Source: Algoriphagus sanaruensis | GTDB lineage: Bacteria; Bacteroidota; Bacteroidia; Cytophagales; Cyclobacteriaceae | Direction: 5' to 3' | Assembly (NCBI RefSeq): GCF_001593605.1 | Contig: NZ_CP012836.1 | Location: forward strand, 2,360,501 to 2,424,500 | DNA: 64,000 nucleotides | In this document: positions 1 through 8,222 of the stretch, piece after piece | Numbering within the stretch: the first letter of the stretch is position 1 | Layout of the letters: each line of letters opens with the position of its first letter | Translations under genes and position numbers: made by a program | Notes under the pieces: model-generated | What the model was told of the DNA's origin: nothing | The model's input: the letters and a program-made list of their open reading frames with translations, nothing else | Databases searched by the model: none

Positions 1-840
1 CTCCAAGAAGGCGTAAAGTTGGCTGAATTTAGATTTGGTGCAATCCGAAAAACGTATCAGCAAGGTGATAATGCAGCTATTGATACGGTGGAAGCTTATT
101 CACAATTATTAAATCGACAATATCGACTTCAAAATGCTCAAAATGCCTTTTTTGTAGCGAGACAAAACTTGAATACATTTCTCTGGGATGATTCTTCAGG
201 TAATCCTATGGAATTGAATGAAGGTGTCATCCCAGATGGTTTGTTCGAAAGTTTTACCTGGGTGCCAAATGAGGAAGAACTTAGAACATTAATAGCTAAC
301 CACCCAGAGCTTCGGATTAAAGATTTTGATTTGGCGAGTTTAGAGATAGATCGCAAGCTGAAAAGTCAGCAACTTCTTCCGGTTGTCAAACTGAAATATA
401 ACTTTATCAATGAGCGATTTTCAGATTTGAATCAATATGCCTTTTTTGAAAACAATTACAAATGGGGTGTCTCGGTTTACACCCCTGTTTTCCTTCGGAA
501 AAGTCGGGGAGCTATAGGTCTTGCAAAAGCTAAAATTGATTTCAAGCAAAGTGATCGGGATTTAAAAGAAATCCAATTGAGATATAAACTTGAGTCAGAA
601 TTAAACAGCTGGATGATTTTAAATCAGCAAATCGAGACATTTAAGAAAAACGTTGCGAGTCTTGATGCGTTATTTCAAGGCGAAACTAGAAGATTTCAAA
701 TCGGAGAATCTAGTTTGTTCTTAGTAAATGCTCGCGAGGTGTCTCTTTTTGATTCACGCCTTACCCTAAATGATTTAGCGAGTAAACTCCGAGTTTCGTA
801 TGCAAAAACCCGCGTTGCAGCTGGTTTAGGGTTTGAATAA
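1..840 (+). CDS. TolC family outer membrane efflux protein, 5'-truncated by window edge
   Basis: The reading frame is open from base 1, so the N-terminus, including any signal peptide, lies outside the window; 279 residues remain. The visible part has the TolC pattern. There are long amphipathic helices rich in Gln, Leu, Ala and Asn (for example AEFRFGAIRKTYQQGD and the LLNRQYRLQNAQNAFF stretch), then a second repeat containing KLKYNF and the strand-like WGVSVYTPVF. That second part resembles the outer-membrane barrel and coiled-coil hairpin of the family. TolC proteins trimerise as the outer-membrane channel of tripartite efflux or secretion systems. The partner membrane-fusion and inner-membrane pump genes, if present, would be upstream and are not visible. 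The stop lies 3 bases from the stop of the convergent uxaB. Family assignment is fairly secure; the substrate is unknown. Confidence 0.8.
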   Translation, partial: LQEGVKLAEFRFGAIRKTYQQGDNAAIDTVEAYSQLLNRQYRLQNAQNAFFVARQNLNTFLWDDSSGNPMELNEGVIPDGLFESFTWVPNEEELRTLIANHPELRIKDFDLASLEIDRKLKSQQLLPVVKLKYNFINERFSDLNQYAFFENNYKWGVSVYTPVFLRKSRGAIGLAKAKIDFKQSDRDLKEIQLRYKLESELNSWMILNQQIETFKKNVASLDALFQGETRRFQIGESSLFLVNAREVSLFDSRLTLNDLASKLRVSYAKTRVAAGLGFE

Positions 841-843
841 ACA

Positions 844-2169
844 CTAGTTGTTTTCAGATTGGATCTCCTCAACTACTTTTTCCCAAGTTTTGTCCCAAGT
901 GATATTAAATTGCTCAGACAAAACTCGGGAAAGTTTTTCTTGGATGGAATTTCCTATCGGGAGTAGTGAGAAGTAAGATTTTATGTCTTCTTGATCTCTG
1001 ATTTTTTCTGGTTTTTCAATATAGGTGAGTAGGAGATAAAGCAATCCTTTTGCTGTTTTTTGAGGGATTAGCCCTGAATGATTTAGATGAAATTCAATAA
1101 TCGGTAAAAGTCGACTTTTGAATTTTGAAAATGCATTCAGCGAAATGTCATAAAATTTATGTGCCATAAATGGATTAGCAAATCGATCCAAGATTTCTCT
1201 TGAGTAGGCAATCGTCTCCTCCTTGTCAAATGGAAGGGTAGGGATGATTTCCTGATCTAATAGGTCAATTACTTCCATTCTTAGGTTAGTATTACCTATA
1301 AATTCACTAACTGTGTCATGTAAATTTAAATAGATGGATTTTGCTGTCATCCAAGTATGGCATCCATTCAAGATTCTAATTTTTCGTAATGAAAATGAAT
1401 CAATTTCAGATGCAATGGTGATTCCAGGATTGTTTTCAACAAAGGGTAGGAGATGGAAATTGGGTTTTTGTGACTCAATTGCCCAAAAACTATAGGGCTC
1501 AACTTGTACAGTTAATTGGTCTCCATCCAGTTGAATGGAATCAAGATTGGAAGGATATCCAGGTACGATCCGATCGACTAGATTGTTGAAGAAGTGTACC
1601 TTTTGGTTGATCCATTCCGAAAAATCATTGGGAAGCCCCCAATGATCCGCATGTTTAAGTACAAATTCTTTTAATAAAAAACCATTTTTTGGTAACAATT
1701 CACAAGGCAGCAGGATCGTTTCGGAATCTGGAAGTTTGGTAAATCTTACATAAAGCCACTGGCAAATTCTGCCCGCAAAGGATTCCGCAAATTGTTCAAA
1801 TTTGTCTTCCGTTTTCCAGACTAATCCAGCCTCTGTAACATTGGAAATGATCCATTTAACTTCTGGTTTTCCTGCAAATTCGAAGAATTTATCTTGATCA
1901 ACTGGAAGACTAATTCCCGATTGGATGCAGGTGATTTTTTGAGTGTTTTGGATTTTTTCTCCATTTTTTATCCCTGCTTCATATAAAAAATATTGAAAAT
2001 TTTGTCTTTCAAGTTTTTCAAGTGTATTCCCGTTTGTAGACTGTATTATGCAGATGTTCAGAGGTTTATTGTAGTATGAATATCTTTGAATGATTGGTTC
2101 AAAAAATCCTCGCAAAAAATTGCCGGTACCAAATTGGAGGATGTGTATTGGGGTGTTGGGGTTTTCCAT
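844..2169 (-). CDS. uxaB: Tagaturonate reductase (altronate oxidoreductase)
   Basis: This 441-residue protein is of the polyol (mannitol) dehydrogenase family. UxaB interconverts D-tagaturonate and D-altronate with NAD(H) in the cytoplasm, the reductive step of galacturonate breakdown. The N-terminal nucleotide-binding motif reads QFGTGNFLRGFF (residues 12-23). The family's catalytic Lys-x4-Asn-x2-His signature is visible as KIRILNGCH, with K263, N268 and H271. Upstream of it is FFNNLVDRIVPGYP, typical of the family's substrate region. UxaB rather than mannitol or fructuronate dehydrogenase is favoured because altronate dehydratase, KDG kinase and KDPG aldolase lie within 4 kb. Only 39 bases separate its start from the divergent DUF1330 gene. 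It is separated from uxaA, which has the same orientation, by two plus-strand genes. Confidence 0.88.
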   Translation of the reverse strand: MENPNTPIHILQFGTGNFLRGFFEPIIQRYSYYNKPLNICIIQSTNGNTLEKLERQNFQYFLYEAGIKNGEKIQNTQKITCIQSGISLPVDQDKFFEFAGKPEVKWIISNVTEAGLVWKTEDKFEQFAESFAGRICQWLYVRFTKLPDSETILLPCELLPKNGFLLKEFVLKHADHWGLPNDFSEWINQKVHFFNNLVDRIVPGYPSNLDSIQLDGDQLTVQVEPYSFWAIESQKPNFHLLPFVENNPGITIASEIDSFSLRKIRILNGCHTWMTAKSIYLNLHDTVSEFIGNTNLRMEVIDLLDQEIIPTLPFDKEETIAYSREILDRFANPFMAHKFYDISLNAFSKFKSRLLPIIEFHLNHSGLIPQKTAKGLLYLLLTYIEKPEKIRDQEDIKSYFSLLPIGNSIQEKLSRVLSEQFNITWDKTWEKVVEEIQSENN

Positions 2170-2208
2170 CTTTTTACCAAGATTGTGTAAAACTTAATCT
2201 ATTTACCT

Positions 2209-2490
2209 ATGTCTGCTTATATCCTTGTACAAGTTGATATCTATGATAATGAAGTTTATGAAGAATATAAAAAATTGACTCCTGATAGTCTGATTCCATA
2301 CGGGGGTGAATTTGTAATTAGAGGTTTTCCGGTAGAAGCCATTGAGGGTGAGTGGAAGCATGATCGAATGGTTTTATTGAAATTTCCTGATAGACAAAAA
2401 GCCTTGGAATGGTACAATTCCGAGAATTATCAAAAAGCGAAGAAAATTAGGGAAAAAGGGTCTTCAGCTAACTTTTTTGTTGTCGGATAA
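2209..2490 (+). CDS. DUF1330 family protein
   Basis: This is a 93-residue soluble protein with the ferredoxin-like dimeric alpha/beta pattern of DUF1330. Features are AYILVQVDIYD at the start, a central GEFVIRGF, the charged RMVLLKFPD strand, and the ALEWYNSENYQ helix that is characteristic of the family. The biochemical role of DUF1330 is not established; the fold is shared with small monooxygenases and isomerases that act as dimers. It is divergent from uxaB (39 bases apart) and is followed 118 bases later by an acidic-tailed lipoprotein gene. Together these two form a plus-strand island between the minus-strand uxaB and uxaA. A role in uronate metabolism is possible only by position. Confidence 0.8.
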   Translation: MSAYILVQVDIYDNEVYEEYKKLTPDSLIPYGGEFVIRGFPVEAIEGEWKHDRMVLLKFPDRQKALEWYNSENYQKAKKIREKGSSANFFVVG

Positions 2491-2608
2491 TTTTTTTGGC
2501 ATTTTAATTGGTATGAAATACAAAAAATAAGATTCCAAATGAAAATTTGGTTTTAAGATTCGTCAAAAATTTATTCAATTATTTATCACCAAATCCAATT
2601 TTAATCAA

Positions 2609-3364
2609 ATGAAAATGCAAAAAATTTACAAATGGTCAGCCTTTGCGGCTGTAATTTCATTTGGATTGTATTCCTGTTCCATAGATGAGGAGCAAGTAAT
2701 GACAGTTCAAGATGAAGTAAGCGAACTTACAATTGAACGAGCATTTGCCAAATGGGATAAGCTTGATGAGGAAGCTGGCTTCCCGCTCAATTCAAGAAGA
2801 AAAACCGAATACAATTATTTTGAAGAAACTGATAATCAGTTATGGTTTGTTCCTGGTGATGGTTATGTTGGAGGTCCTGCACCTGGATTTTATCCTGGAG
2901 TTGGCACTGGAAAAGCCACAAAAATGGGTAAAATTTCTAGTTTTATAAATCAGTTTGCGACCTTTCAAAATAATGCATTGGTCACAGTTGGAGCTCCGGT
3001 AAGTATGTTTTTTACTAATGAACTCACTGCCCTTGGTATATCCAATATTTCTGACAATGTAAGTTCACTTTCTGCTGACGGAAAAGGTAATGCGATTTTC
3101 TATCAGAATATCTCTAACACTGTGACTCCAGTAAGCGAAACATTGTCTACCTTTTTGGCTGAGGTAAAGGTCATTGGCGGTACTGGGAAATTCAAAGGTG
3201 CAAAAGGAACTGGGGTAGTTCGTGGAAATTTTGACCCTACCTCAGGCACGGGATCATCTGTTACTTTGATCGATTTAAAATTGAAAGACAAAGATGATGA
3301 TGATGACGAGGATGATGATGACGATGATGACAAAAAAGGAAAAGGAAAAAAGGGTAAGAGATAA
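2609..3364 (+). CDS. Lipoprotein with beta-barrel-like domain and poly-Asp tail
   Basis: This 251-residue exported lipoprotein has a basic start, a hydrophobic stretch and the lipobox LYSC, with acylation expected at about Cys23. I do not recognise the function. The central part (about residues 75-220) is Gly/Ser/Thr-rich and strand-like. It contains IGGTGKFKGAKGTG, a motif seen in allene-oxide-cyclase-like and dirigent-like barrels, so a small beta-barrel is plausible but not proven. The last 30 residues switch abruptly to a run of 13 acidic residues followed by a Lys/Gly-rich end. The acidic run is encoded by near-pure GAT/GAC codons. A strong bidirectional terminator follows. The segment upstream (2491-2608) contains no gene; I see only a short AT-rich hairpin in it. 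Confidence 0.65.
   Translation: MKMQKIYKWSAFAAVISFGLYSCSIDEEQVMTVQDEVSELTIERAFAKWDKLDEEAGFPLNSRRKTEYNYFEETDNQLWFVPGDGYVGGPAPGFYPGVGTGKATKMGKISSFINQFATFQNNALVTVGAPVSMFFTNELTALGISNISDNVSSLSADGKGNAIFYQNISNTVTPVSETLSTFLAEVKVIGGTGKFKGAKGTGVVRGNFDPTSGTGSSVTLIDLKLKDKDDDDDEDDDDDDDKKGKGKKGKR
3293..3331 (+). repeat. GAT/GAC trinucleotide repeat encoding an acidic tract
   Basis: Thirteen consecutive codons are GAT or GAC with a single GAG. They encode twelve Asp and one Glu at the C-terminus of the lipoprotein. Repeats of this type can change length by slippage without shifting frame. Read on the other strand, the same bases give a false poly-Ser frame. Confidence 0.8.
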
Positions 3365-3386
3365 AACCCTAATTTTCCTGAAATAG

Positions 3387-3424
3387 AAAAAGGCGCTTTC
3401 AGATTAACCTGAAAGCGCCTTTTT
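3387..3424. terminator. Bidirectional intrinsic terminator between lipoprotein gene and uxaA
   Basis: A perfect 16-base inverted repeat (3387-3402 with 3409-3424) has a 6-base loop. The GC core is GGCGCTTTCAG, flanked by A5 on one side and T5 on the other. It therefore works as a terminator for both convergent genes. Confidence 0.92.
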
Positions 3425-3426
3425 AT

Positions 3427-5055
3427 TTAAAGAGATACTCCTCGCTTCCAAGGAATAAAATCAAAATTCCGTTTTTCTTCAGCTTTGGTTAATTTCTTTC
3501 CACTTGCTATTTCAATGATCAAATCCAGTAATTTTTCCGCCGCTGTCTCGATACTATCTTCTCCAGAAATTATTCCTCCTGTACTGAAATCAATTATATC
3601 TGGCATTCTTTCAGCTACTTTTGTGTTGGAGGAAACTTTGATGACTGGACAAATAGGGTTCCCTGTAGGTGTTCCTAATCCAGTGGTAAACAAAATTAAG
3701 TTTGCACCACTTCCTGCTAGTCCCGTTGTACTTTCTACGTCATTACCGGGCGTGCAGAGTAAATTTAATCCAGGTGTCTTAACGTACTCCGTGTAATCCA
3801 AGACATCTGTTACAGGTGCGGTTCCACCTTTCTTTGCCGCTCCACAGGATTTAATGGCATCAGTCAGCAAGCCATCTTTGATATTTCCTGGGCTAGGGTT
3901 CATATCAAACCCACTTCCCACACGTTTTGCGGCTGCATTATATGCCTCCATCAGGTGGACAAATTTCTCGGCAAGTTCAGGAGTAGTGCATCGATTGATC
4001 AAATTCTGTTCTGCTCCACAAAGTTCCGGAAATTCAGAGAGGATTGTGGTTCCTCCAAGTGCAACAATCCAATCAGATACTTGGCCCAGAGTCGGATTGG
4101 CCGATATTCCTGAAAAGCCATCTGACCCCCCGCATTCCAGGCCAATGACAAGTTTATCTAATGGCACGGGTCGTCTGACATATTCATTGGCTTTAATAAG
4201 TCCCTGAAAAGTCTCATGGATAGCCTTTGTGATTAATTGTTCAGTAGTGCCTTCTTGCTGCTGTTCACAGATGACAAGAGGTTTTTGTGAATTAAGGTTT
4301 TTGAGTTTCTCTTGTAGAATACTCACCTGAGCGTTTTGACATCCTAAACTCAAGACGGTAGCTCCTGCAACATTTGGGTGATGAATGTAACCTGCCAAAA
4401 GCGCACAAAGAGACTCTGCATCTTGGCGTGTTCCTCCGCACCCCATGGAATGGGTTAAAAATCGAATTCCGTCTAGGTTTTCGAAGATTTTAGATTTATG
4501 AGTATTCGAAGTACGCGAAACCGATTCCGTAAATTTTTGCTGTTTCCAGTCTTCTAACAAGCTTTTTATCTGGATTTCGTAAGGGTTTGGAATGGCAAAA
4601 CCAAGGGCATTTTCAAAGGCTTCTTGAAGCAATTTTACATTTGTGTTTTCACAAAATACCATTGGTAAAACCAGCCAATAATTTGCTGTACCTACTTGAC
4701 CATCAGGTCGTTGATAGCCTAGAAAAGTTCTATCTTTCCAATGTGTAATCGCTGGTGATTTCCAATTGTAAATCCCTGGTTCTAAGGTGTAGTTTTTGGT
4801 TTTGTGATGGATGTTTTCAAGCGTAATAGCTCCTCCTTTTTGAATCGCCTTGGTAGCTTCCCCTACAATGGTTCCATACATTAAAATCTCGTCACCCACC
4901 TTGAAATCTTGCAAAGCAAACTTGTGTTTTGCTAATACATGATCCTGAATATCAATAGATTGATTTTTTAAAATTACGGATTGCCCAGGTGATAAATCAC
5001 TTAATGCAACTCCTACATTATCGTTTGGATCCAGGATGAGCGCTGTATTGTTCAT
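3427..5055 (-). CDS. uxaA: Altronate dehydratase, full-length SAF plus catalytic form
   Basis: This 542-residue enzyme dehydrates D-altronate to 2-keto-3-deoxy-D-gluconate (KDG). The N-terminal ~95 residues form the SAF-type domain (LILDPNDNVGVAL, then KFALQDFKVGDEILMYG). From about residue 105 comes the GD-AH catalytic region. It carries Cys-rich conserved blocks: THSMGCGGTRQD, LSLGCQNAQ, LECGGSDGFSGI, and near the end STTGLAGSGAN with GLGTPTGNPICPV. These cysteines and acidic residues fit the metal-dependent dehydratase family. The length matches the fused form. It starts 44 bases from the divergent kdgK start, so the two probably share a regulatory region. SAF/GD-AH proteins also include galactarate dehydratase; uxaB and the KDG genes nearby favour altronate. 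Confidence 0.9.
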   Translation of the reverse strand: MNNTALILDPNDNVGVALSDLSPGQSVILKNQSIDIQDHVLAKHKFALQDFKVGDEILMYGTIVGEATKAIQKGGAITLENIHHKTKNYTLEPGIYNWKSPAITHWKDRTFLGYQRPDGQVGTANYWLVLPMVFCENTNVKLLQEAFENALGFAIPNPYEIQIKSLLEDWKQQKFTESVSRTSNTHKSKIFENLDGIRFLTHSMGCGGTRQDAESLCALLAGYIHHPNVAGATVLSLGCQNAQVSILQEKLKNLNSQKPLVICEQQQEGTTEQLITKAIHETFQGLIKANEYVRRPVPLDKLVIGLECGGSDGFSGISANPTLGQVSDWIVALGGTTILSEFPELCGAEQNLINRCTTPELAEKFVHLMEAYNAAAKRVGSGFDMNPSPGNIKDGLLTDAIKSCGAAKKGGTAPVTDVLDYTEYVKTPGLNLLCTPGNDVESTTGLAGSGANLILFTTGLGTPTGNPICPVIKVSSNTKVAERMPDIIDFSTGGIISGEDSIETAAEKLLDLIIEIASGKKLTKAEEKRNFDFIPWKRGVSL

Positions 5056-5099
5056 TAGTTTTATTGCTTAACTTGGTCAAATTAGATAAAAAAGCATTC

Positions 5100-6092
5100 A
5101 TGAAGAAAATCGTCACCCTCGGCGAAGTAATGCTGAGATTGTCGCCACCCGCAAATCAGCGTTTTATTCAAGCAAAAAGTTTGGATCTAGAGTTTGGAGG
5201 TTCAGAAGCAAATGTTGGAGCAACCTTGGCATTTTGGGGCCAAGATGTGGTCCACGTCACTGCGTTTCCAGAACACGAACTTGGTTGGTCTGCATCAGCA
5301 AGTTTGCGAAGAATAGGAATCGATACTCGATATATTCAATTTTCTCCCGGGCGATTAGGGGTCTACTTTTTGGAAAATGCAGCTGCTCATCGAAGCTCCC
5401 AGATTATTTATGATCGAGCGGATTCGGCTTTTGCGAATTTGAACCCGGATGTATTGGATTGGGATGAAATTTTGGGGGATGCAGCTTGGCTTCATTGGTC
5501 AGGTATTACTCCAGCTCTTTCAGCAAATTGTGCTGAGATTACGAGAAAAGCCCTCCGAAAAGCCAATGAAAAAGGAGTACGAGTGAGTGGCGATTTGAAT
5601 TACCGGAGCAATCTCTGGAAATACGGGAAAGGTCCAGATCAAATCATGCCTGAATTAATGGATTTAACCCAGGTCATGATTGCGGGGGTTAGAGACTTTA
5701 ATCAGTGCTTAAATCAATCTTTTGAGGACTTTGATTCGGTAAGAGATTTTGCATTTACAAATTTCCCAAAACTTACCCATTTGGTAAAGACAGACCGGGA
5801 ATCAATCAATACTTCTCATAATCGAATGAGTGCTGGAATTTATACATCCACCGATCAGTATTTTTCAAAAAATTATGATTTGATTCCTATTGTTGATCGA
5901 GTGGGAACGGGAGACGCATTCGCAGGAGGTCTTATTTATGGATTACTTCATTCGAGTGAGCAGGAAGCTGTTGAACTCGGAATGGCTGCCTGCGCACTCA
6001 AACACAGTGTACCTGGAGATTTATTGCTTTCTAGTCTAGAAGAAGTTCAAGAACTGGCTCAAGGAAATTCAATAGGAAAAATTAAACGATAG
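5100..6092 (+). CDS. kdgK: 2-keto-3-deoxygluconate kinase
   Basis: This 330-residue PfkB-family sugar kinase phosphorylates KDG to KDPG with ATP. The N-terminal motif GGSEANVGATLA binds sugar; the family signature is DRVGTGDAFAGG near residue 267, with catalytic Asp272. GDLNYRSNLW is the block typical of KDG kinases, where Tyr and Arg contact the carboxylate of KDG. I start at the ATG at 5100 because MKKIVTLGEVMLRL is the normal PfkB opening. An upstream TTG at 5064 would add twelve non-conserved residues and eat most of the intergenic space to uxaA. It directly abuts kdgA (no gap), so the two are almost certainly co-translated. Confidence 0.92.
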   Translation: MKKIVTLGEVMLRLSPPANQRFIQAKSLDLEFGGSEANVGATLAFWGQDVVHVTAFPEHELGWSASASLRRIGIDTRYIQFSPGRLGVYFLENAAAHRSSQIIYDRADSAFANLNPDVLDWDEILGDAAWLHWSGITPALSANCAEITRKALRKANEKGVRVSGDLNYRSNLWKYGKGPDQIMPELMDLTQVMIAGVRDFNQCLNQSFEDFDSVRDFAFTNFPKLTHLVKTDRESINTSHNRMSAGIYTSTDQYFSKNYDLIPIVDRVGTGDAFAGGLIYGLLHSSEQEAVELGMAACALKHSVPGDLLLSSLEEVQELAQGNSIGKIKR

Positions 6093-6761
6093 ATGAGAAA
6101 CCCAAGCCCATTCATTCAGCGCATGCACGCCGGAGGCATGATGCCGATTTTCTTTCACCCAGATGAACAAGTATGTTTGGATCTTTTATTCTCAGCCTAT
6201 GAAGGTGGAGTTCGTGTGATAGAAATGGTCAATCGTGGAAAAGAGGCCAAAGATATCTTCCCTAAAATAAGAGAGGCTGCAGACCGGATGCCTGGATTAT
6301 ATCTTGGGATCGGTACGATTTATCACCCGCATGAGGCGGAGGAATTTATTGATATGGGAGCAGAGTTTGTTGTTGCTCCCGTGATGAACCCAAAGTTGGG
6401 AGAATACTGCTCCAAAGTTGAGGTGCCATGGATACCGGGATGCGGAACCGTTTCCGAAGTTTTTTTCGCTCAGCAGCTTGGTTCAGAGTTAGTAAAAATC
6501 TATCCTGCCAATGTTTTGACGCCTGAATTTGTCCCTGCTGTTCATGCAGTATTACCCAAAATCGAAATTATTCCAACTGGAGGCGTAGAGCCTACTGCCG
6601 AAAGTTTGAAAATGTGGTTTGATGCCGGGGTACTATGTGTAGGAATGGGATCTCAGTTGTTCAAAAAAGATTTGATTCAAAGAAAAGCTTTTACTGAAAT
6701 TCAGGAATCAGTGAAGCAAGCAATGGCAATCATTGAATCGATTAGATCCTCAAAATCATAA
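6093..6761 (+). CDS. kdgA: KDPG / 4-hydroxy-2-oxoglutarate aldolase
   Basis: This 222-residue class I aldolase cleaves KDPG to pyruvate and glyceraldehyde-3-phosphate, ending the uronate branch and joining Entner-Doudoroff metabolism. The Schiff-base lysine is K135 in LVKIYPA and the catalytic glutamate is E44 in RVIEMVNRG. IPGCGT stands where the family has IPGxxT, and IIPTGGV is the phosphate-binding loop. The length is slightly over the usual ~210. The start codon touches the kdgK stop codon, and three bases separate its end from the TRAP binding-protein gene, so kinase, aldolase and transporter form one operon. Confidence 0.9.
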   Translation: MRNPSPFIQRMHAGGMMPIFFHPDEQVCLDLLFSAYEGGVRVIEMVNRGKEAKDIFPKIREAADRMPGLYLGIGTIYHPHEAEEFIDMGAEFVVAPVMNPKLGEYCSKVEVPWIPGCGTVSEVFFAQQLGSELVKIYPANVLTPEFVPAVHAVLPKIEIIPTGGVEPTAESLKMWFDAGVLCVGMGSQLFKKDLIQRKAFTEIQESVKQAMAIIESIRSSKS

Positions 6762-6764
6762 CTC

Positions 6765-7745
6765 ATGGCTAAAACTTCTTTCGGGATTTTTCTACTTGTC
6801 CTTCTCTCTTTCGCTGGATGCCAATCGGATTCCAAAGTGAGGATTATCAAGATGGGACATGCACAGGTGGTGGCTCATCCAGTCCACAATGCCATGGTGT
6901 TTTTCGCTCAAAAACTTGAAGAAAAATCCAAAGGTAAAATCAAAGTAAAAGTCTATCCTAATCAACAATTAGGAACTGAGCGGGAACTACTAGAACTCCT
7001 TCAAATTGGAAGTTTGGGAATGACCAAAGTTTCAGCAGCTTCTCTTGAAGCTTTCTCTCCTGAAATTTCAGTTTTGGGTTTGCCTTATTTATTTCGAGAT
7101 GATGATCATATCGATAAAGTCTTAAATGGAGAAATTGGGGATCAATTACTGCTCAGTTCGGAGAAATTTTGGTTGCGAGGATTATGTTTTTACGATGCTG
7201 GCAAAAGAAGCTTTTACAGTAAAGACAAACCGATTGAATCTCCTGAAGATCTGAAAGGACTGAAAATTCGGGTTCAAGAATCCAAAATGGCTATCAATAT
7301 GATCCGGGGAATGGGAGGCTCTCCAACTCCTGTTGCATACGGAGAATTATACACCGCCTTGCAGCAAGGAATTGTGGATGCTGCGGAAAATAATCCTCCA
7401 AGTTTTTATAATTCCAGACATTATGAAGTGTGTAAATACTACACCATTGATGAACATACCGTGGTTCCTGATGTGGTTTTAGTGAGTACGAAGGTTTGGG
7501 AGCAATTGAGTCCTGAGGAGCAACAATGGATGCAAGAAGCTGCCGATGAGTCTGCGGTATTTCAAGCTAAACTTTGGAAAGAATCTGTAGAAGAATCGAT
7601 GCGAGAAGTAGAAAAAGCAGGCGTGGTCATTACTTATCCTTCCAAAGAACCTTTTGCAGAAGGTGTAAAGTCAGTGTATGAATTGGTGATGCAAGAAAAT
7701 CCTGCGCTGGTTCCTTTGATTGAAAAAATAAAAAACACGCACTAA
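6765..7745 (+). CDS. dctP: TRAP transporter solute-binding protein (DctP family), lipoprotein
   Basis: This 326-residue DctP-type binding protein captures an organic acid in the periplasm and delivers it to the DctQM permease. The first 20 residues are a lipoprotein signal ending in the lipobox FAGC (Cys19). Most TRAP binding proteins of proteobacteria are soluble, so membrane anchoring is notable. Family blocks are visible: NQQLGTERELLELLQIG, a LRGLCFYDAGKRSFYS region, and GIVDAAENNPPSFYNSRHYEVCKYY. An Arg in GLKIRVQES is the expected carboxylate-binding arginine. Placement directly after kdgK and kdgA argues for a uronate (galacturonate, glucuronate or tagaturonate/altronate-type acid) as substrate. 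The symbol is the family name, not a claim of dicarboxylate transport. Confidence 0.88.
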   Translation: MAKTSFGIFLLVLLSFAGCQSDSKVRIIKMGHAQVVAHPVHNAMVFFAQKLEEKSKGKIKVKVYPNQQLGTERELLELLQIGSLGMTKVSAASLEAFSPEISVLGLPYLFRDDDHIDKVLNGEIGDQLLLSSEKFWLRGLCFYDAGKRSFYSKDKPIESPEDLKGLKIRVQESKMAINMIRGMGGSPTPVAYGELYTALQQGIVDAAENNPPSFYNSRHYEVCKYYTIDEHTVVPDVVLVSTKVWEQLSPEEQQWMQEAADESAVFQAKLWKESVEESMREVEKAGVVITYPSKEPFAEGVKSVYELVMQENPALVPLIEKIKNTH

Positions 7746-8219
7746 ATGAAAATTAAACTCATTTTGGATAAAGCCATCAGTGTTCTTATTGCTGTGTTGA
7801 TGGCTTTGATGGTAGCGAATGTGACTTGGCAAGTTTTTTCCAGATATGTACTTGGTGATCCAAGTTCTTTCACAGACGAACTTTCCAGATATATGATGGT
7901 TTGGTTGGGTTTGGCAGGTGCAGCCTATGTTTCAGGGAAAAATGGTCATTTAGCTATTGATATTCTTCCAGAACGTTTACACGGAAAAAATCTCTTAGCC
8001 TTACAGTTAGTGATTCATGGGTTTGTGATTTTTTTCGGTTTGGTCATTATGATTTGGGGTGGGGGAAATTTGGTGTATGTCACCGAAATTCTACAGCAAA
8101 AATCAGCCACTCTCAGAATTCCACTTTCATGGATTTATGCTATAGTTCCCATATCTGGGATCATGGTGGTGTATTATCATCTGTTTCACATGGTTCAATT
8201 ACTCAAAAATCAATCTTAA
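7746..8219 (+). CDS. dctQ: TRAP transporter small permease subunit (DctQ family)
   Basis: This is a 157-residue membrane protein with four hydrophobic segments (roughly residues 12-32, 45-65, 85-107 and 125-147). That is the standard DctQ topology. Conserved family features include NVTWQVFSRYVLG in the first helix region and SFTDELSRYMMVWLGLAGAAY in the second. DctQ pairs with DctM in the inner membrane to form the sodium-driven uptake channel. It starts on the base following the dctP stop and ends three bases before dctM, so translation is tightly coupled. The permease is specific only through its binding protein. Confidence 0.88.
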   Translation: MKIKLILDKAISVLIAVLMALMVANVTWQVFSRYVLGDPSSFTDELSRYMMVWLGLAGAAYVSGKNGHLAIDILPERLHGKNLLALQLVIHGFVIFFGLVIMIWGGGNLVYVTEILQQKSATLRIPLSWIYAIVPISGIMVVYYHLFHMVQLLKNQS

Positions 8220-8222
8220 GCT

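Noticed and set aside
3103..3333. A minus-strand reading frame with a poly-Ser start
   Set aside because: It is the reverse complement of the GAT/GAC Asp repeat in the lipoprotein gene, with no start context or neighbours supporting it.
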